A stretch of 64,000 nucleotides of DNA, taken from Desulfosporosinus acididurans (lineage in GTDB: Bacteria; Bacillota; Desulfitobacteriia; Desulfitobacteriales; Desulfitobacteriaceae). This document shows positions 26,278 to 36,057 of the stretch, in pieces. The stretch covers positions 310,001 to 374,000 of the forward strand of contig NZ_LDZY01000003.1 of the NCBI RefSeq assembly GCF_001029285.1, in the 5' to 3' direction. Numbering within the stretch: the first letter of the stretch is position 1; each line of letters starts with the position of its first letter. A program made the translations under genes and the position numbers. Under the pieces are notes generated by a model. It was not told the origin of the DNA, made no database searches, and was given only the letters and a program-made list of their open reading frames with translations.

Positions 26278-26973
26278 ATGGAAAAACGATTATTACCGGT
26301 AGTGCTTGATGGTTATAAACCTTTGCGGGAGATAGTTTTTGAATCCATGCGAGAGGCAATTCTTAATGGAGTTCTTGAACCCGGGGAGAGATTAATGGAA
26401 ATTCAGCTGGCCGAAGAAATGGGTGTCAGCAGAACTCCTGTACGCGAAGCTATACGCAAATTGGAACTGGAAAATTTTGTCGTTATGATTCCTCGTAAAG
26501 GTGCTTATGTAGCGGGAGTTTCTCTCAAAGACGTTGCGGATGTTTTTGAAATACGCTCAGCCCTGGAGGGCCTGGCTGCAGGCTTGGCTGCGGAGCGGGT
26601 CACAGATGAAGAATTAGAACAAATGGAGCAGGCATTATTTTACCGGGTGCATGAAGGCGAAATGGATTTAGAGCAAATTGTTAAATCTGACACAGATTTC
26701 CATGCCCTTGTTTATAAAGCAAGCCGCAACGAACGCTTAATTCAAATCCTGGCGAATTTGCGGGAACAAATTCAACGCTTTCGATCAACTTCTTTAGCGG
26801 TTCCCGGTCGGAACAAGGATGCTATCGAAGAACATCGCATGATTGTAGAAGCCTTAAGAAATCACAACAGTGAAGAGGCTCAAGCACTGGCTATGGCTCA
26901 TATCGTGACTGCCGAGAATGTTATGTTTGAGACTTTAAGAATGAAGAACGATCCCGGTAAGGCGGACAAATAA
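26278..26973 (+). CDS. GntR-family transcription regulator, FadR/FCD subgroup
   Basis: DNA-binding regulator with an N-terminal winged helix (residues about 10-75; QLAEEMGVSRTPVREAIRKLE is split around its recognition helix) and a C-terminal all-helical FCD ligand domain (about 85-220). FCD proteins usually sense organic acids through a metal site; His residues such as those in DTDFHALVY and EEHRMIV fit. The effector is unknown. It starts 20 bases after ispE and 2 bases before purR, so it is part of that operon; Bacillus lacks it at this position, but many clostridia have it. Confidence 0.85.
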   Translation: MEKRLLPVVLDGYKPLREIVFESMREAILNGVLEPGERLMEIQLAEEMGVSRTPVREAIRKLELENFVVMIPRKGAYVAGVSLKDVADVFEIRSALEGLAAGLAAERVTDEELEQMEQALFYRVHEGEMDLEQIVKSDTDFHALVYKASRNERLIQILANLREQIQRFRSTSLAVPGRNKDAIEEHRMIVEALRNHNSEEAQALAMAHIVTAENVMFETLRMKNDPGKADK

Positions 26974-26975
26974 TC

Positions 26976-27824
26976 GTGGAAAAGATGAAACGGGCGGAAC
27001 GTATGGTGGCTATCACCCAATTATTAATGGCAAACCCGAATATTCTGACTCCACTGACCTTTTTTGCAGAACGATTTGGTACTGCAAAATCTACTATTAG
27101 TGAGGATCTAATGGCAGTTAAAGGGAGTTTACAGCTTTCCGGACAAGGACGTTTGGAAACTATTTCTGGAGCAGCAGGTGGGGTGCGTTATATTCCCGAA
27201 ATTTCAGATAAAGAAGCGGCTCACTTTTTAAGCAGCCTGGCACAGCGGCTCAGCGAGAAAGAAAGAATTTTAGCGGGCGGCTTTCTTTATATGACTGATC
27301 TGCTTTATGATCCGGCAGTTCTTCGTCCACTGGGACTGATTTTTGCAAGTGCTTTCAGAGAGAAGGAACCTGAAGTTGTTGTTACCATTGAAACAAAGGG
27401 AATTCCTTTGGCTTTGGTTACCGCAGAAGCCCTCGGCTTGCCCATGGTGGTTATTCGTACAGGAAATAAAGTAACTGAGGGTTCTTCAGTAAGTATTAAT
27501 TATGTTTCTGGATCATCTCGTCGTATTCAGACCATGTCTCTGTCACGAAGGGCTCTGGATCCCAGGCGTAAAGTTCTGGTGATTGACGATTTTATGAAGG
27601 CAGGAGGTACTGCCTTAGGTATTAAGAATTTAATGCACGAATTTGAAGCAGATGTTATCGGTATCGGAGTTCTGGTAGAAACTCAAATAACCTCTGAGGC
27701 AAAGCTTGTAGATGGGTATCTATCACTTTTGAAGCTGCGTGAACTCGATCTTAATTGCGGAAAGTCAACTATAGTCCCCGATGATTTGCTATTCGCTAAA
27801 ATATTAGGCAATTATTCAACCTAA
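26976..27824 (+). CDS. purR: Purine operon repressor PurR
   Basis: Firmicute PurR represses purine-biosynthesis genes and is released by PRPP. The 282 residues have an N-terminal winged helix (about 1-75; TAKSTISEDLMAVK) and a C-terminal phosphoribosyltransferase-like domain with the PRPP loop VLVIDDFMKAGGTALG near residue 205. The GTG start follows the GntR stop by 2 bases. prs, whose product is PRPP, lies 2 kb downstream, and the purR-spoVG-glmU-prs order is as in Bacillus. Confidence 0.93.
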   Translation: MEKMKRAERMVAITQLLMANPNILTPLTFFAERFGTAKSTISEDLMAVKGSLQLSGQGRLETISGAAGGVRYIPEISDKEAAHFLSSLAQRLSEKERILAGGFLYMTDLLYDPAVLRPLGLIFASAFREKEPEVVVTIETKGIPLALVTAEALGLPMVVIRTGNKVTEGSSVSINYVSGSSRRIQTMSLSRRALDPRRKVLVIDDFMKAGGTALGIKNLMHEFEADVIGIGVLVETQITSEAKLVDGYLSLLKLRELDLNCGKSTIVPDDLLFAKILGNYST

Positions 27825-27848
27825 TCAAAATTTTCCCGAATTGCAGGC

Positions 27849-27873
27849 AGGATTTTTTTACCATGCAGAGAAT
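27849..27873 (+). promoter_or_regulatory. Sigma-H promoter of spoVG
   Basis: AGGATTT (27849-27855), a 14-base spacer and GAAT (27870-27873) fit the sigma-H pattern RNAGGAWWW / RNNGAAT. As I recall the B. subtilis spoVG promoter, it has the same elements and the same spacing. It lies about 50 bases before the gene. Confidence 0.65.
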
Positions 27874-27921
27874 AACATTATGGACAGACCTGGAAAGCAA
27901 AGGGAAGGGTGGTGATTCATA

Positions 27922-28176
27922 ATGAATATTACTGATGTGAGGGTTCGAAAGATTAACACGGAAGGTAAGATGAAGGCAGTGGTTTCTGTGACCTTTGATA
28001 ATGCATTTGTTGTGCATGATGTCAAAGTAGTCGAAGGGATGAATGGCATCTTTGTTGCGATGCCCAGCCGAAAAACACCTGAGGGAGAATTTCGTGATAT
28101 CGCTCACCCTATTTCCGCTGCAGCACGGGAAGTCATTCAGACTGCTGTTTTAAAAGCGTATCAAGAAGCGATCTAA
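27922..28176 (+). CDS. spoVG: SpoVG, RNA/DNA-binding developmental regulator
   Basis: Small, highly conserved regulator that affects asymmetric septation in Bacillus and binds RNA and DNA in several Firmicutes. The 84 residues include the whole family core: [27 protein letters not shown] and [23 protein letters not shown]. The ATG follows GGGTGGTGATT. A sigma-H-type promoter lies upstream and a terminator follows, so it is probably its own unit after the purR operon. Confidence 0.95.
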   Translation: MNITDVRVRKINTEGKMKAVVSVTFDNAFVVHDVKVVEGMNGIFVAMPSRKTPEGEFRDIAHPISAAAREVIQTAVLKAYQEAI

Positions 28177-28191
28177 TTAATTTAAAAGATT

Positions 28192-28219
28192 AAGGAGACC
28201 TTTGAGGTCTTCTTTTTTT
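28192..28219 (+). terminator. Intrinsic terminator after spoVG
   Basis: AAGGAGACC and GGTCTTCTT arms around TTTGA, followed by a run of seven T residues ending at 28219. Confidence 0.8.
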
Positions 28220-28385
28220 GTGGGCAAAAATAAGCAGGTTTTTGAAAAGTCTGTATACTCTAGTTATACGTTTTCTTTTTGATATATCGTTGTACTAAAA
28301 AAGGATTTTGGGCATATTTGACGAATAAAGAACTTTTGGAATGTAAAAATCTGTAGAGGTTAAACTAAATTGGAGGCGAATAGAA

Positions 28386-29759
28386 ATGCCTGATTTGGTA
28401 GCGGTGATCATGGCTGCTGGAAAAGGAACAAGAATGCGATCAAAATTGCCAAAGGTTATGCATTCATTAGCAGGGAAACCGCTCATTGAACATGTCTTGG
28501 ACGTGGCCAACCAAGTTGGGATTGAACGACCTTTCGTGATTGTCGGACATGGACGTGAGGCTGTTGCGGCCAAAGTTCAAGAACGCGCAGAGATAGTAGT
28601 TCAAACTGAACAAATGGGAACAGGACACGCTATCATGCAAGCTTTGCCCTATTTGGAAGGCGCTCAAACGGTACTTGTTCTGAGCGGGGATCAGCCGTTA
28701 CTTAAACCTGAGTCACTTCAAGCTCTCTTAAAACTGCATCAAGATGGAGAAGCCTGTGCTACTGTCTTAACGGCTTATTTAGATGAGCCGTTTGGTTATG
28801 GGCGGGTCCTTAAAGATGGTGATCAACTTGTAAGGATTGTCGAGGAAAAAGACGCAACTTCTGATGAACGCTTAATTAAAGAAATTAACACTGGTACCTA
28901 TTGTTTTAGAGGATCAGCGCTCAAAGATGCTTTAGCAAAAATTAGTCCTCAAAATGCTCAAGGAGAATATTATCTTACCGATGTTTTTGATATCTTTTTA
29001 AAGCAAGGAGAACGAATACTGACCTATTGCACCGAAGATTCTTATGAAGCGCTGGGGATTAATAGCAGGAGCCAGCTGGCAGAGGCAGAGGGAATTCTGC
29101 GCGAGCGCATTCTTGAACATTGGATGGCAGAGGGAGTAACGATTGTTGACCCTGCTTCAACCTTTATTGATACTGAAGTAAGGCTGTCCCAGGATGTCAC
29201 GATCCTGCCTTTCACCCGGCTTTTGGGGAAAACCAAGGTCCAGGAGGATGCTGTAATTGGTCCTCAGACAACGTTGGAAAACTGTGAGGTAGGAAGTGGT
29301 TCTGAAGTAACCTATACGGTTGCCAAAAATACGAAAATTGGCGAGCGCTGTCATATTGGGCCTTTTGCGTATTTGCGGCCTGGTACAAGCCTAGAGGCAG
29401 ATGTAAAGGTTGGGGATTTTGTCGAAATTAAAAATAGTAAAATAGAAGCGGGGGCTAAAGTCCCTCACTTGAGTTATATAGGTGATGCGCAGATTGGAAA
29501 GGCTGCAAATATTGGAGCAGGTACGATTACCTGCAATTATGACGGCAGCAGTAAACATCCTACGAAAATTGGAGACCATACTTTTATTGGCAGTAATACG
29601 AATTTAGTGGCTCCCGTTGAAGTGGGAGACTATGCTGTAACAGGTGCAGGTTCAACGATTACTAAAAATGTTCCTGCAAAGGCCTTGGCAGTGGAACGGA
29701 GTCAACAAATAATTAAGGAACAATGGCATCGCGAAAAGAGAAATAGGGGGCAAAAATAG
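28386..29759 (+). CDS. glmU: Bifunctional UDP-N-acetylglucosamine pyrophosphorylase / glucosamine-1-phosphate acetyltransferase
   Basis: Makes UDP-GlcNAc for peptidoglycan by two reactions. The N-terminal Rossmann-like half (about 1-230) holds the uridylyltransferase with [17 protein letters not shown] and GDQPLL. The C-terminal half (about 250-457) is a left-handed beta helix of hexapeptide repeats with the acetyltransferase, including SYIGDAQIG and [14 protein letters not shown]. Length is 457 residues, as usual. A weak TTGACG element lies near 28318. It is followed at 2 bases by prs, as in Bacillus. Confidence 0.95.
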   Translation: MPDLVAVIMAAGKGTRMRSKLPKVMHSLAGKPLIEHVLDVANQVGIERPFVIVGHGREAVAAKVQERAEIVVQTEQMGTGHAIMQALPYLEGAQTVLVLSGDQPLLKPESLQALLKLHQDGEACATVLTAYLDEPFGYGRVLKDGDQLVRIVEEKDATSDERLIKEINTGTYCFRGSALKDALAKISPQNAQGEYYLTDVFDIFLKQGERILTYCTEDSYEALGINSRSQLAEAEGILRERILEHWMAEGVTIVDPASTFIDTEVRLSQDVTILPFTRLLGKTKVQEDAVIGPQTTLENCEVGSGSEVTYTVAKNTKIGERCHIGPFAYLRPGTSLEADVKVGDFVEIKNSKIEAGAKVPHLSYIGDAQIGKAANIGAGTITCNYDGSSKHPTKIGDHTFIGSNTNLVAPVEVGDYAVTGAGSTITKNVPAKALAVERSQQIIKEQWHREKRNRGQK

Positions 29760-29761
29760 GC

Positions 29762-30703
29762 ATGGCAGCAAAAGAATTTAAGATTTTCTGTGGAAATGCC
29801 AATCGACCGTTAGCACAGGAAATTGTTGATTATCTGGGAGTTCCACTTGGGGACGCTAAAATTAAACGTTTCCGAGACGGAGAAATCTCTATTGTCATTG
29901 ATGAAAGTGTCCGGGGATCAGATATTTATGTGGTTCAGCCGACCTGTTTTCCAACCAATGACAACATTATGGAATTGCTTATTATGATTGATGCGATGCG
30001 CCGGGCTTCGGCACGCCGAATTACTGCTGTAATGCCTTATTACGGCTATGCTCGCCAAGAACGTAAATCAAGGGCCAGAGACCCAATTACTGCCAAACTT
30101 ATGGCTAATCTAATAACCACCGCAGGTGCTGACCGTGTTGTAACCATGGATTTGCACGCCCCTGCAATCCAGGGTTTCTTTGATATCCCTCTTGATCACT
30201 TACCCGGTGTTCCGATTCTTGCAGAGTACTTCCGCGAAAAGGGTTTGGGAAATCTCTGTGTTGTTTCGCCGGATTTGGGCGGAGTTACCAGGGCGCGAAA
30301 CCTTGCGGAACGCATTGGCGCTTCCCTTGCCATTATCGATAAACGACGGCCTGAACCAAATGTTTCCGAAATCATGAATGTCATCGGCGAATTAAAAGGA
30401 AAAACAGTAATCATGATTGATGATATCATTGATACCGCCGGAACGATTACTCAAGGCGCTCAAGCGCTCCTTGAGCGTGGTGCTAAAGAAGTATACGCCT
30501 GTTGTACGCATGCTGTCCTATCCGGGCCGGCTATCGAACGTCTCGAGAACTCAGTGCTGCAGGAAGTTGTGGTTACGAATACAATTCCTCTCGGTCAAGA
30601 GAAAACAATTCCTCGAATTAAGGTGCTTTCAGTGGCTCCGCTTTTAGGAGAAGCAATTGTTCGTATTCACGAAGATCTCTCAGTGAGTAAACTTTTTAGT
30701 TAA
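29762..30703 (+). CDS. prs: Ribose-phosphate pyrophosphokinase
   Basis: Makes PRPP from ribose-5-phosphate and ATP for nucleotide, His and Trp synthesis. The 313 residues carry RFRDGEI, the flexible-loop region [19 protein letters not shown], the metal-binding [11 protein letters not shown] and the PRPP loop [12 protein letters not shown] near residue 220. The gene starts 2 bases after the glmU stop and ends at a strong bidirectional terminator. Confidence 0.96.
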   Translation: MAAKEFKIFCGNANRPLAQEIVDYLGVPLGDAKIKRFRDGEISIVIDESVRGSDIYVVQPTCFPTNDNIMELLIMIDAMRRASARRITAVMPYYGYARQERKSRARDPITAKLMANLITTAGADRVVTMDLHAPAIQGFFDIPLDHLPGVPILAEYFREKGLGNLCVVSPDLGGVTRARNLAERIGASLAIIDKRRPEPNVSEIMNVIGELKGKTVIMIDDIIDTAGTITQGAQALLERGAKEVYACCTHAVLSGPAIERLENSVLQEVVVTNTIPLGQEKTIPRIKVLSVAPLLGEAIVRIHEDLSVSKLFS

Positions 30704-30741
30704 AAAGAAGACCCCTGGGGTATTTACCCCAGGGGTTCTTT
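30701..30741. terminator. Bidirectional terminator between prs and the PRC-barrel gene
   Basis: ACCCCTGGGG (30711-30720) pairs perfectly with CCCCAGGGGT (30727-30736). The minus strand continues into TCTTCTTTTTAAC, a good U-tract; the plus strand into TCTTTGGTTTG. The stem contains the last codons and stop of the minus-strand gene. Confidence 0.8.
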
Positions 30742-31452
30742 GGTTTGAGGAGTTTCCGGCGGATCTTGATCTTCTGTCGGTGTTATGTCCAGTTCGGTTA
30801 CAATTACGGGAGGTTTTTCTTCCGGAGTCTCCAAATTATTGTTGTCATGTTTTTGCTTTTTGAAGTAATTGCTAACTGCATGGGTTGTTTCGGAGGCACG
30901 ATGGGACGTTGAATGTAAAAGATTTTTAAAGGATTCACTAAGTCCCTTGTCGGCAACGGACAGATAATTTTCGCTTCCCCGCTGAGTAACAATGACATCA
31001 TGTCCCAGGGTTGTAATATAGTCTGCGGACATCCAAGCCTTGCCGTTCAGGAACCCATTGAGTTTTCCGGACGAGATTTCAATTTGGGTTATTTTCCCTG
31101 AATTTGGATCAATATAATATTCATCAGCTGTTCCGAGGGTTTTTCCGGATTCGGTGATTATCTTTGTGCCGATAATTGCCAGCTTTTCTTTAACTAATTC
31201 TAACAGTTCGGGAAGATTTGAGGTTTTTTCCACGTGGGTTTCTTTATCAATGGTGATTGCGTCATCGCCGACACTGATGACTTTGGCATAGGGTATAATG
31301 CGTTGATCTTTAAAAAATCCTTTGGGGTCCACAATAATTGCAGCGAGCGATTTTGTTCCGGCATCGAGGACCAGACTTTTTACAAATCCTATTTGCTGTC
31401 CTTCTTGAAGGGAGATAATGGGTAAGGATAAAAATTTTCTACTTGGCTTCAA
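30724..31452 (-). CDS. PRC-barrel domain protein
   Basis: The 242 residues contain two PRC-barrel domains (about 5-75, LPIISLQEGQQIGFVKSLVL; and 88-165, IGTKIITESGKTLGTADEYY), small beta barrels found in RimM and many YlmC/YrrD-like Firmicute proteins. The C-terminal third (about 170-242) is polar, with a Lys-rich part and a Pro/Glu/Asp-rich tail, probably disordered. No signal peptide or helix is seen. It resembles B. subtilis YrrD in domain use. Function is unknown. It stands alone on the minus strand between prs and pth. Confidence 0.75.
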   Translation of the reverse strand: MKPSRKFLSLPIISLQEGQQIGFVKSLVLDAGTKSLAAIIVDPKGFFKDQRIIPYAKVISVGDDAITIDKETHVEKTSNLPELLELVKEKLAIIGTKIITESGKTLGTADEYYIDPNSGKITQIEISSGKLNGFLNGKAWMSADYITTLGHDVIVTQRGSENYLSVADKGLSESFKNLLHSTSHRASETTHAVSNYFKKQKHDNNNLETPEEKPPVIVTELDITPTEDQDPPETPQTKEPLG

Positions 31453-31545
31453 AAGCTCACCCCCTTATGGTGAAGATTTATTCGTTGCTTATCCATAATG
31501 AATGTATTCGGAAAAGAAGATGAATATGCTTAGGAGGGTATTTAA

Positions 31546-32103
31546 ATGAAGGTTATTGTCGGCCTGGGCAATCCGGGAGCTCAATATGCAGAGACACGTC
31601 ATAATGTTGGCTTTCTGTTTCTTGACGGTCTAGCCGAAGTCTTAGGGCTTCAGTTTCGAGCCAAATTTCAGGGATTATGGGCAGAAGGTTTCCTGCAAGG
31701 GGAGCGCTTGTTGTTCTTGAAGCCTCAAACCTTTATGAATTTAAGCGGACATTCAGTTAAAGAACTTGTTAACTTCTACAAAATTGCTGCAGAGGATGTC
31801 CTGATTGTCCACGATGATATGGATTTGCCCTTGGGCAAACTGCGTTTGCGCGATCACGGGAGCGCCGGAGGGCATAACGGAATTAAATCAATTTTAGGCG
31901 AGTTAGGCACAGAAGCCTTCTGGAGACTCAAGTTAGGTATAGGCCGGCCGCCAAAAGAGTGGGATCCTGCACGCTATGTCCTTTCGACTTTCGGAGAAAG
32001 TGAGCTGCCTATTATTGAAGACTTATTAGAGAGGGCAGAAAAAGTGGCAGGTCTTTGGATTAAGGGAGATACAAACCGGGCCATGAATTTATACCATCGT
32101 TAA
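31546..32103 (+). CDS. pth: Peptidyl-tRNA hydrolase
   Basis: Releases tRNA from peptidyl-tRNAs that drop off the ribosome. The 185 residues carry [18 protein letters not shown] with the catalytic His near residue 20, [10 protein letters not shown], and [18 protein letters not shown] with the Asp near 93 ([11 protein letters not shown] follows). ATG 31546 follows TAGGAGGGT. The order pth-fin-mfd matches Bacillus, though ctc/rplY, which precedes pth there, is missing. Confidence 0.95.
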   Translation: MKVIVGLGNPGAQYAETRHNVGFLFLDGLAEVLGLQFRAKFQGLWAEGFLQGERLLFLKPQTFMNLSGHSVKELVNFYKIAAEDVLIVHDDMDLPLGKLRLRDHGSAGGHNGIKSILGELGTEAFWRLKLGIGRPPKEWDPARYVLSTFGESELPIIEDLLERAEKVAGLWIKGDTNRAMNLYHR

Positions 32104-32119
32104 CCTGGTATAACCTTTC

Positions 32120-32141
32120 GCACTAGGGGTAATTCTAGTGC
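32120..32141 (+). repeat. Small inverted repeat before fin
   Basis: GCACTAG (32120-32126) and CTAGTGC (32135-32141) form a perfect 7-bp inverted repeat with an 8-base loop between pth and fin, ending just before the AGGGAGGTGA ribosome-binding site. It could be an operator or an attenuating hairpin. Confidence 0.4.
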
Positions 32142-32158
32142 TAGGGAGGTGAAACGGG

Positions 32159-32335
32159 ATGAGGGTTATGAAAGTATGTCATGCCTGTGACAGGATCCTA
32201 GGAGAGATTGAGCTTGATGACTTGACCAGCGCCGATTCGGACTCTATAATGGATATCGTTGGAAATGTCTCTTATACCCTTTGTCCAGATTGTCTGAATG
32301 AACTGAAAACAGAGTCTGGAAATGTTTTTCATTAA
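32159..32335 (+). CDS. fin: Anti-sigma-F factor Fin
   Basis: Small zinc protein that binds sigma-F and helps the forespore switch to sigma-G. The 58-residue gene starts at ATG 32159, 7 bases after the strong AGGGAGGTGA. The protein (MRVMKVCHACDRILGEIEL...) has two cysteine pairs, CHAC at 7-10 and CPDC at about 44-47, the Fin zinc pattern, and a short acidic middle. Its position between pth and mfd is the same as fin (yabK) in Bacillus, which is the main reason for the call; the sequence is shorter than B. subtilis Fin (about 76 residues). An in-frame ATG at 32168 is a less likely start. Confidence 0.82.
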   Translation: MRVMKVCHACDRILGEIELDDLTSADSDSIMDIVGNVSYTLCPDCLNELKTESGNVFH

Positions 32336-32385
32336 AGATATTTCAGTACTAAGAGTTTAGGGCGGACAATAATTTGTTAAATGTA

Positions 32386-32408
32386 GGCATGTCGCTTGAC
32401 GCCATGCC
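32386..32408 (+). repeat. Inverted repeat near the mfd start
   Basis: GGCATG (32386-32391) and CATGCC (32403-32408) pair around an 11-base loop. It lies inside the longest possible mfd frame but before the start I prefer, so it is more likely untranslated. Confidence 0.35.
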
Positions 32409-32481
32409 TTATTATCAGTTTAGAGGAGTAGGCAAGTGGGGGTCCCATGATGGACGTTCATCTTTTTTGCCGCCCGAAAGG

Positions 32482-35400
32482 ATGGGTGTTTTGAAAATAA
32501 TTCGTGATTACCTCTGCCGGGGGCTGGATATTGACAAGATTGAGGGGTCCCTAAGGTCAGGAGAATGGCCTCAAATGATTTATGATTTAAGCGGCAGTCA
32601 AAAGGCAGCTCTGATCTCCCAACTATTGCAGAATTCAACCCCGGGATTAGTGTTGACCTATTCTGAAGAACAGGCTCAAAAGTGGACTGCGGATTTAAAA
32701 ACATGGTGCCCTCAAAAAACGATCTTACATTTTCCCGCTACTGAGTGGCTCCCCTTTGAAGTTCTGGGAAAAAGCAAAGAAACGACGGCGGAGAGAATTC
32801 GTGTTTTTAATCGTCTGTCATTGGATCAAGACTGCACGGTTGTTGCCTCTGTATTAGCATTAGAGCGGCGCGTGTTTCCACTTCGGCGCTGGAAGGATTA
32901 TTCCCTGACCTTAGAAGTGGGAAAAGGGTATATGCTCAATGATATTCTTTCAATCCTGATTTCTGGAGGATATGAGCGTGTCGAAACGGTTGAAGGAAAG
33001 GGTCAGTTTGCCCTGAGAGGGGGGATTTTAGATATTGCCCCTCTTGATGGAGAAGCCCTGCGTATAGAATTTTTCGATGAAGAAGTGGATTCTATTCGAA
33101 CTTTTAATCTTGAAACCCAGAAATCGATTTCGTCTCAAGAGAGAGTTTTAATCTCTCCGGCAATGGAATATGTAGTAACAAGGGAAGAACTTGAAGAACT
33201 GCGCTTTACTATTCGGGCAGAAGCCCGCAAAGCGACAGGCCGCCTGCAGCGAGCAGGCAGAACAGAAGCAGCGGAGCGTTTGCGCAGCAGGGTGATTTTC
33301 CTCGAAGAACGTTTGCAGCAGGGAATCCTCGATGAGAATGTCTATCCATTCCTAAGTTTGGTTAATACGCCTCTCGTTCCCTTTTTCTCATATTTGGCCG
33401 AAAATCATTATGTCATCTTAGATGAGCCGCTGCGCTTAAAAGAACAGTTAGAGTTTCAGGCTAATGAACGCTTGATGGAATTTACACAGCAATTAGAACA
33501 GGGTGAAGGCTTTGTCCACCCTGAGACTCTGTTTATCAGGTATGAAGATTTGCTGAGGCACGGCCAAAAAAATCCTTTCATTGGTCTCTCTACGTTAATA
33601 AGGCAGACGCCGGGTCTGACTCCTAAACGGGTTTTTAATCTCAACGCCCGTTCTCTGACCGGTTTTATGGGAAAAACAAGCAAGTTAGTGGATGAAATCG
33701 AACATTATAGGGATGCAGGAAATATTGTTGCTCTCTTCGCGGGAGATGAGGAACATACTGAGCGTTTGCTCCAAGGTCTTAAGGACAGGGGGGTCACAGC
33801 CAGCCGCAAAAATCTCGAAGATACAATTGAAGATGGACATGTATATGTCTATCCGTATTCCTTGGATCAAGGCTTTGAACTGCCTCTGGGAAAACTCGTG
33901 GTGCTTACGGAAGCTGAAATTTACAAACGCGAGAGTAAGGTCGCCGGAAAGAAACCGAGTCCTGCTTCGACAAAAAATATTTATGTCTCGGACCTAAAAC
34001 CCGGGGATTATGTAGTTCACGTTCATCATGGAATTGGGCAATTTACCGGGATTGAACGCTTAGAGGTTGCCGGAATAGAAAAGGATTACTTTGGAATTCG
34101 CTATGCCGGTGAGGATCGCCTTTACGTTCCTTTGGACCAACTTCATCTTTTACAAAAGTATTTAGGAAGTGCTGCGGAGAGTTTGCCCAAGCTCTACAAG
34201 CTCGGAGGAACTGAGTGGCATAAAGTAAAAAGCAAAACCCGCTCCGCGGTTAAAGAAATGGCTTTTGATTTACTAAAGCTCTATGCCCAGCGGGAGGCTA
34301 CTTCGGGATATGCCTTTTCACCGGACAATGTTTGGCAGATAGAATTCGAAGAGAAATTTCCTTATGTTGAAACAGACGATCAACTACAGTGTATTGCCGA
34401 TATTAAACGGGATATGATGCTTTCTCGTCCTATGGACCGGCTTCTTTGCGGAGATGTAGGTTATGGGAAAACAGAGGTTGCTCTCAGAGCAGTATTTAAG
34501 GCGGTTATGGACAGCAAGCAGGTAGCCTTCTTAGTTCCGACCACCATCCTGGCACAACAACATTTCAACACTTTGCGCGAACGATTTACAGGGTATCCCA
34601 TAACGATTGATATGTTGAGCCGGTTTCGTTCGCCTAAGGAGCAGAAAGAAATCATCCAGGGCCTAAAAGAAGGACGGATTGATGTTATTGTAGGAACCCA
34701 TCGCATTTTAGCGGATGCTGTTAAATTTAAGGATTTAGGGCTTTTGATTATCGACGAGGAACAACGTTTCGGAGTTGCCCATAAAGAAAAACTGAAAACC
34801 ATTAAGGGTAATGTTGATGTGCTCACCTTGTCGGCAACACCGATTCCCCGAACTCTTCATATGTCCCTAGTCGGAGTCAGGGACATGAGCGTAATAGAAA
34901 CTCCGCCGGAAGGCAGATATCCCGTACAAACCTATGTCACGGAGTTTCGGCCTGACGTAGTGCGGGATGCTATAAGACGGGAACTTCAACGGGGAGGACA
35001 GGTGTTTTTTGTTCACAATCGAGTTGAGGATATGGACAAGGTTACTAACTTTTTAGGTCAATTAGTTCCGGAGGCTCGTTTTGGTGTGGCTCATGGACAG
35101 ATGCGGGAATCCATGCTGGAACGGGTTATGCTTGATTTTTTGGAACAGCAAACGGATGTCCTAGTTTCAACTACGATTATTGAAACAGGTCTTGATATGC
35201 CCAACGTCAATACACTGATTATTGATGAAGCTGACCGCATGGGTTTGTCCCAGTTATATCAGCTTCGCGGCAGAGTTGGAAGGTCAAACCGCAAAGCCTA
35301 TGCTTATCTTCTGTATAAACCTCAGAAAGTTCTTACAGAAATAGCTGAGAAACGGCTGGCTGCCATTCGTGAGTTTACCGAATTTGGAGCAGGTTTTAAG

Positions 35401-36021
35401 ATTGCTATGCGGGATTTGGAAATTCGCGGTGCAGGGAATTTGATCGGGGCTCAACAGCATGGCCATTTAGCAGCTGTCGGCTTCGAACTTTATAGTCAGA
35501 TGCTCAAGGAAGCAGTTCAGGAATTGCGGGGAGAAAAGGTTGAAGAAGCTGCAGAGCCAAGTATTGAGCTGCAAATCGATGCCTATTTGCCTGATTCTTA
35601 TGTCGCTGATAAGCAAACTAAGGCTTCTTTGTATCAGCGGCTGGCCAAGGTTGCCGACGAGGCAGAACTTGGAGAAATGGTTGATGAATTAATAGATCGT
35701 TTTGGAGCGCCGCCTCGTGAGGTGGAACATTTAATTGAAATTATCCGTATCAAGCTTTTAGCCGGTCCGATTCGCATAGAACAAATTCAACAAACAAAAC
35801 AAAATATCAGCCTTCGCTTTGGAGCAGATCTTGGGATGTCCGGAGAGAGGTTAATGGCCATCGCTTCAGCTTCTCCCTTGCCCCTGTCGTTTAATTCTCT
35901 GCCTAATGGAAATCTGGAATGTAAGGTTCGCACTCGTACGCTTGATCAAGAAGAGGTGATTGGGGCAGTGCGGCGTGTCCTTATAATTTTTGGGAACATT
36001 GCTTCGAGGGGAACTCCCTGA
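32482..36021 (+). CDS. mfd: Transcription-repair coupling factor Mfd
   Basis: ATP-dependent translocase that removes RNA polymerase stalled at DNA damage and recruits UvrA. From ATG 32482 it is 1179 residues, normal for Mfd. The order is: UvrB-like N-terminal domains (about 1-480), the RNA polymerase interaction domain (about 490-560, beginning near GDYVVHVHHGIGQF), the RecG-like helicase (Walker A GDVGYGKTEVA, DEEQ box, LSATPIPRTL) and a C-terminal TRCF domain. The frame is open upstream to a TTG at 32374 (1215 residues), but those 36 codons are not family-like and contain an inverted repeat; the exact start is uncertain. Confidence 0.94.
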   Translation: MGVLKIIRDYLCRGLDIDKIEGSLRSGEWPQMIYDLSGSQKAALISQLLQNSTPGLVLTYSEEQAQKWTADLKTWCPQKTILHFPATEWLPFEVLGKSKETTAERIRVFNRLSLDQDCTVVASVLALERRVFPLRRWKDYSLTLEVGKGYMLNDILSILISGGYERVETVEGKGQFALRGGILDIAPLDGEALRIEFFDEEVDSIRTFNLETQKSISSQERVLISPAMEYVVTREELEELRFTIRAEARKATGRLQRAGRTEAAERLRSRVIFLEERLQQGILDENVYPFLSLVNTPLVPFFSYLAENHYVILDEPLRLKEQLEFQANERLMEFTQQLEQGEGFVHPETLFIRYEDLLRHGQKNPFIGLSTLIRQTPGLTPKRVFNLNARSLTGFMGKTSKLVDEIEHYRDAGNIVALFAGDEEHTERLLQGLKDRGVTASRKNLEDTIEDGHVYVYPYSLDQGFELPLGKLVVLTEAEIYKRESKVAGKKPSPASTKNIYVSDLKPGDYVVHVHHGIGQFTGIERLEVAGIEKDYFGIRYAGEDRLYVPLDQLHLLQKYLGSAAESLPKLYKLGGTEWHKVKSKTRSAVKEMAFDLLKLYAQREATSGYAFSPDNVWQIEFEEKFPYVETDDQLQCIADIKRDMMLSRPMDRLLCGDVGYGKTEVALRAVFKAVMDSKQVAFLVPTTILAQQHFNTLRERFTGYPITIDMLSRFRSPKEQKEIIQGLKEGRIDVIVGTHRILADAVKFKDLGLLIIDEEQRFGVAHKEKLKTIKGNVDVLTLSATPIPRTLHMSLVGVRDMSVIETPPEGRYPVQTYVTEFRPDVVRDAIRRELQRGGQVFFVHNRVEDMDKVTNFLGQLVPEARFGVAHGQMRESMLERVMLDFLEQQTDVLVSTTIIETGLDMPNVNTLIIDEADRMGLSQLYQLRGRVGRSNRKAYAYLLYKPQKVLTEIAEKRLAAIREFTEFGAGFKIAMRDLEIRGAGNLIGAQQHGHLAAVGFELYSQMLKEAVQELRGEKVEEAAEPSIELQIDAYLPDSYVADKQTKASLYQRLAKVADEAELGEMVDELIDRFGAPPREVEHLIEIIRIKLLAGPIRIEQIQQTKQNISLRFGADLGMSGERLMAIASASPLPLSFNSLPNGNLECKVRTRTLDQEEVIGAVRRVLIIFGNIASRGTP

Positions 36022-36057
36022 TATACTGGACTAAGTGAATTGAAAGGGTGTGTCGGA

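Noticed and set aside
29621-29640. Further copy of the dispersed repeat inside glmU
   Set aside because: GTTGAAGTGGGAG occurs there, but the stem partner and ends are missing and the bases code for conserved GlmU residues.
32107-32135. Sigma-F promoter of fin (GTATA then GGGGTAATTC)
   Set aside because: The spacing is 13 and the -10 lacks the conserved A positions.
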